Source: Alphaproteobacteria bacterium
GTDB taxonomy: Bacteria > Pseudomonadota > Alphaproteobacteria > Rhodobacterales > Rhodobacteraceae
Length of the DNA stretch: 6,426 nucleotides
Assembly (NCBI GenBank): GCA_024279075.1
Contig: JAJRRX010000523.1
Location: 1-6,426, forward strand
Direction: 5' to 3'
The notes below the pieces were generated by a model. The model saw only the letters and a program-made list of their open reading frames with translations, was not told where the DNA came from and ran no database searches. Of the stretch, positions 6,373 to 6,426 are shown in pieces. Each line of letters begins with the position of its first letter. Position 1 is the first letter of the stretch. A program made the position numbers and the translations under genes.

Positions 6373-6426
6373 TATTGATATTCACCTCGGTGATACATTG
6401 CCCAAGCGCTTAGATAAAGCCCTAGC
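6356..6426 (+). CDS. RluA-family 23S rRNA pseudouridine synthase, N-terminal fragment (3' cut by window edge)
   Basis: The frame from the ATG at 6356 is open to the window end and reads 23 full codons: MADSDIIDIHLGDT followed by LPKRLDKALA. The R-L-D-K-x-L pattern after a short strand is the typical start of the S4-like domain of RluA/RluC/RluD-type enzymes, which convert specific uridines in 23S rRNA to pseudouridine. The ribosome site AGGGG at 6346-6350 is 5 bases before the ATG. The catalytic domain is outside the window, so the exact member (RluC or RluD type) cannot be decided. It is transcribed away from the DUF6476-like gene, and the two starts overlap. Confidence 0.65.
   Translation, partial: MADSDIIDIHLGDTLPKRLDKAL
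6382..6388 (-). promoter_or_regulatory. Ribosome binding site of the DUF6476-like gene, inside the opposite gene
   Basis: GAGGTGA on the minus strand lies 9 bases before the ATG at 6372-6370. It falls within codons of the RluA-type gene on the plus strand, so the dnaG operon mRNA must begin inside that gene. Confidence 0.55.

Overview
The window looks like chromosomal DNA of an alphaproteobacterium, most likely Rhodobacterales (Rhodobacteraceae). The evidence is the set of protein types: an alphaproteobacterial RpoD with long acidic inserts, a DnaG starting MSLPDGFLDDLR, a small one-helix protein of the Rhodobacteraceae type directly upstream of dnaG, and a divergent RluA-type gene beside it. 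There is no mobile-element gene, tRNA, rRNA or CRISPR array that I can see.

Layout: (1) 1-981, plus strand: the C-terminal folate-binding (GcvT-like) part of a dimethylglycine/sarcosine dehydrogenase-type enzyme, cut by the window edge. (2) 1049-1960, plus strand: an AT-rich orphan gene for a single-pass membrane protein with a coiled-coil stalk and a C-terminal domain I do not recognise. (3) 1975-2022: two perfect hairpins between the convergent orphan gene and rpoD. (4) 3982-2028, minus strand: rpoD, the primary sigma factor, broken by one missing A in a poly-A run inside conserved region 2. (5) 3983-4123: the dnaG-rpoD spacer, with seven GANTC sites, a 13-bp-phased GCGAATC heptamer and a perfect 11-bp hairpin. 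(6) 6040-4124, minus strand: dnaG, primase. (7) 6372-6037, minus strand: a DUF6476-like membrane protein whose stop overlaps the dnaG start (ATGA). (8) 6356 to the right edge, plus strand: the first codons of an RluA-family pseudouridine synthase, overlapping the start of the DUF6476-like gene head to head.

The minus-strand block is the alphaproteobacterial form of the macromolecular-synthesis cluster: primase for replication and the housekeeping sigma factor for transcription, with a small membrane protein translationally coupled to primase. No wholly new multi-gene system is visible. The points most worth a second look are the GANTC/heptamer cluster ahead of rpoD (possible control by CcrM methylation and so by the cell cycle), the reciprocal start overlap at the right end, the AT-rich orphan membrane protein with its flanking hairpin element, and the rpoD frameshift, which is most probably a sequencing or assembly error because the gene is essential.
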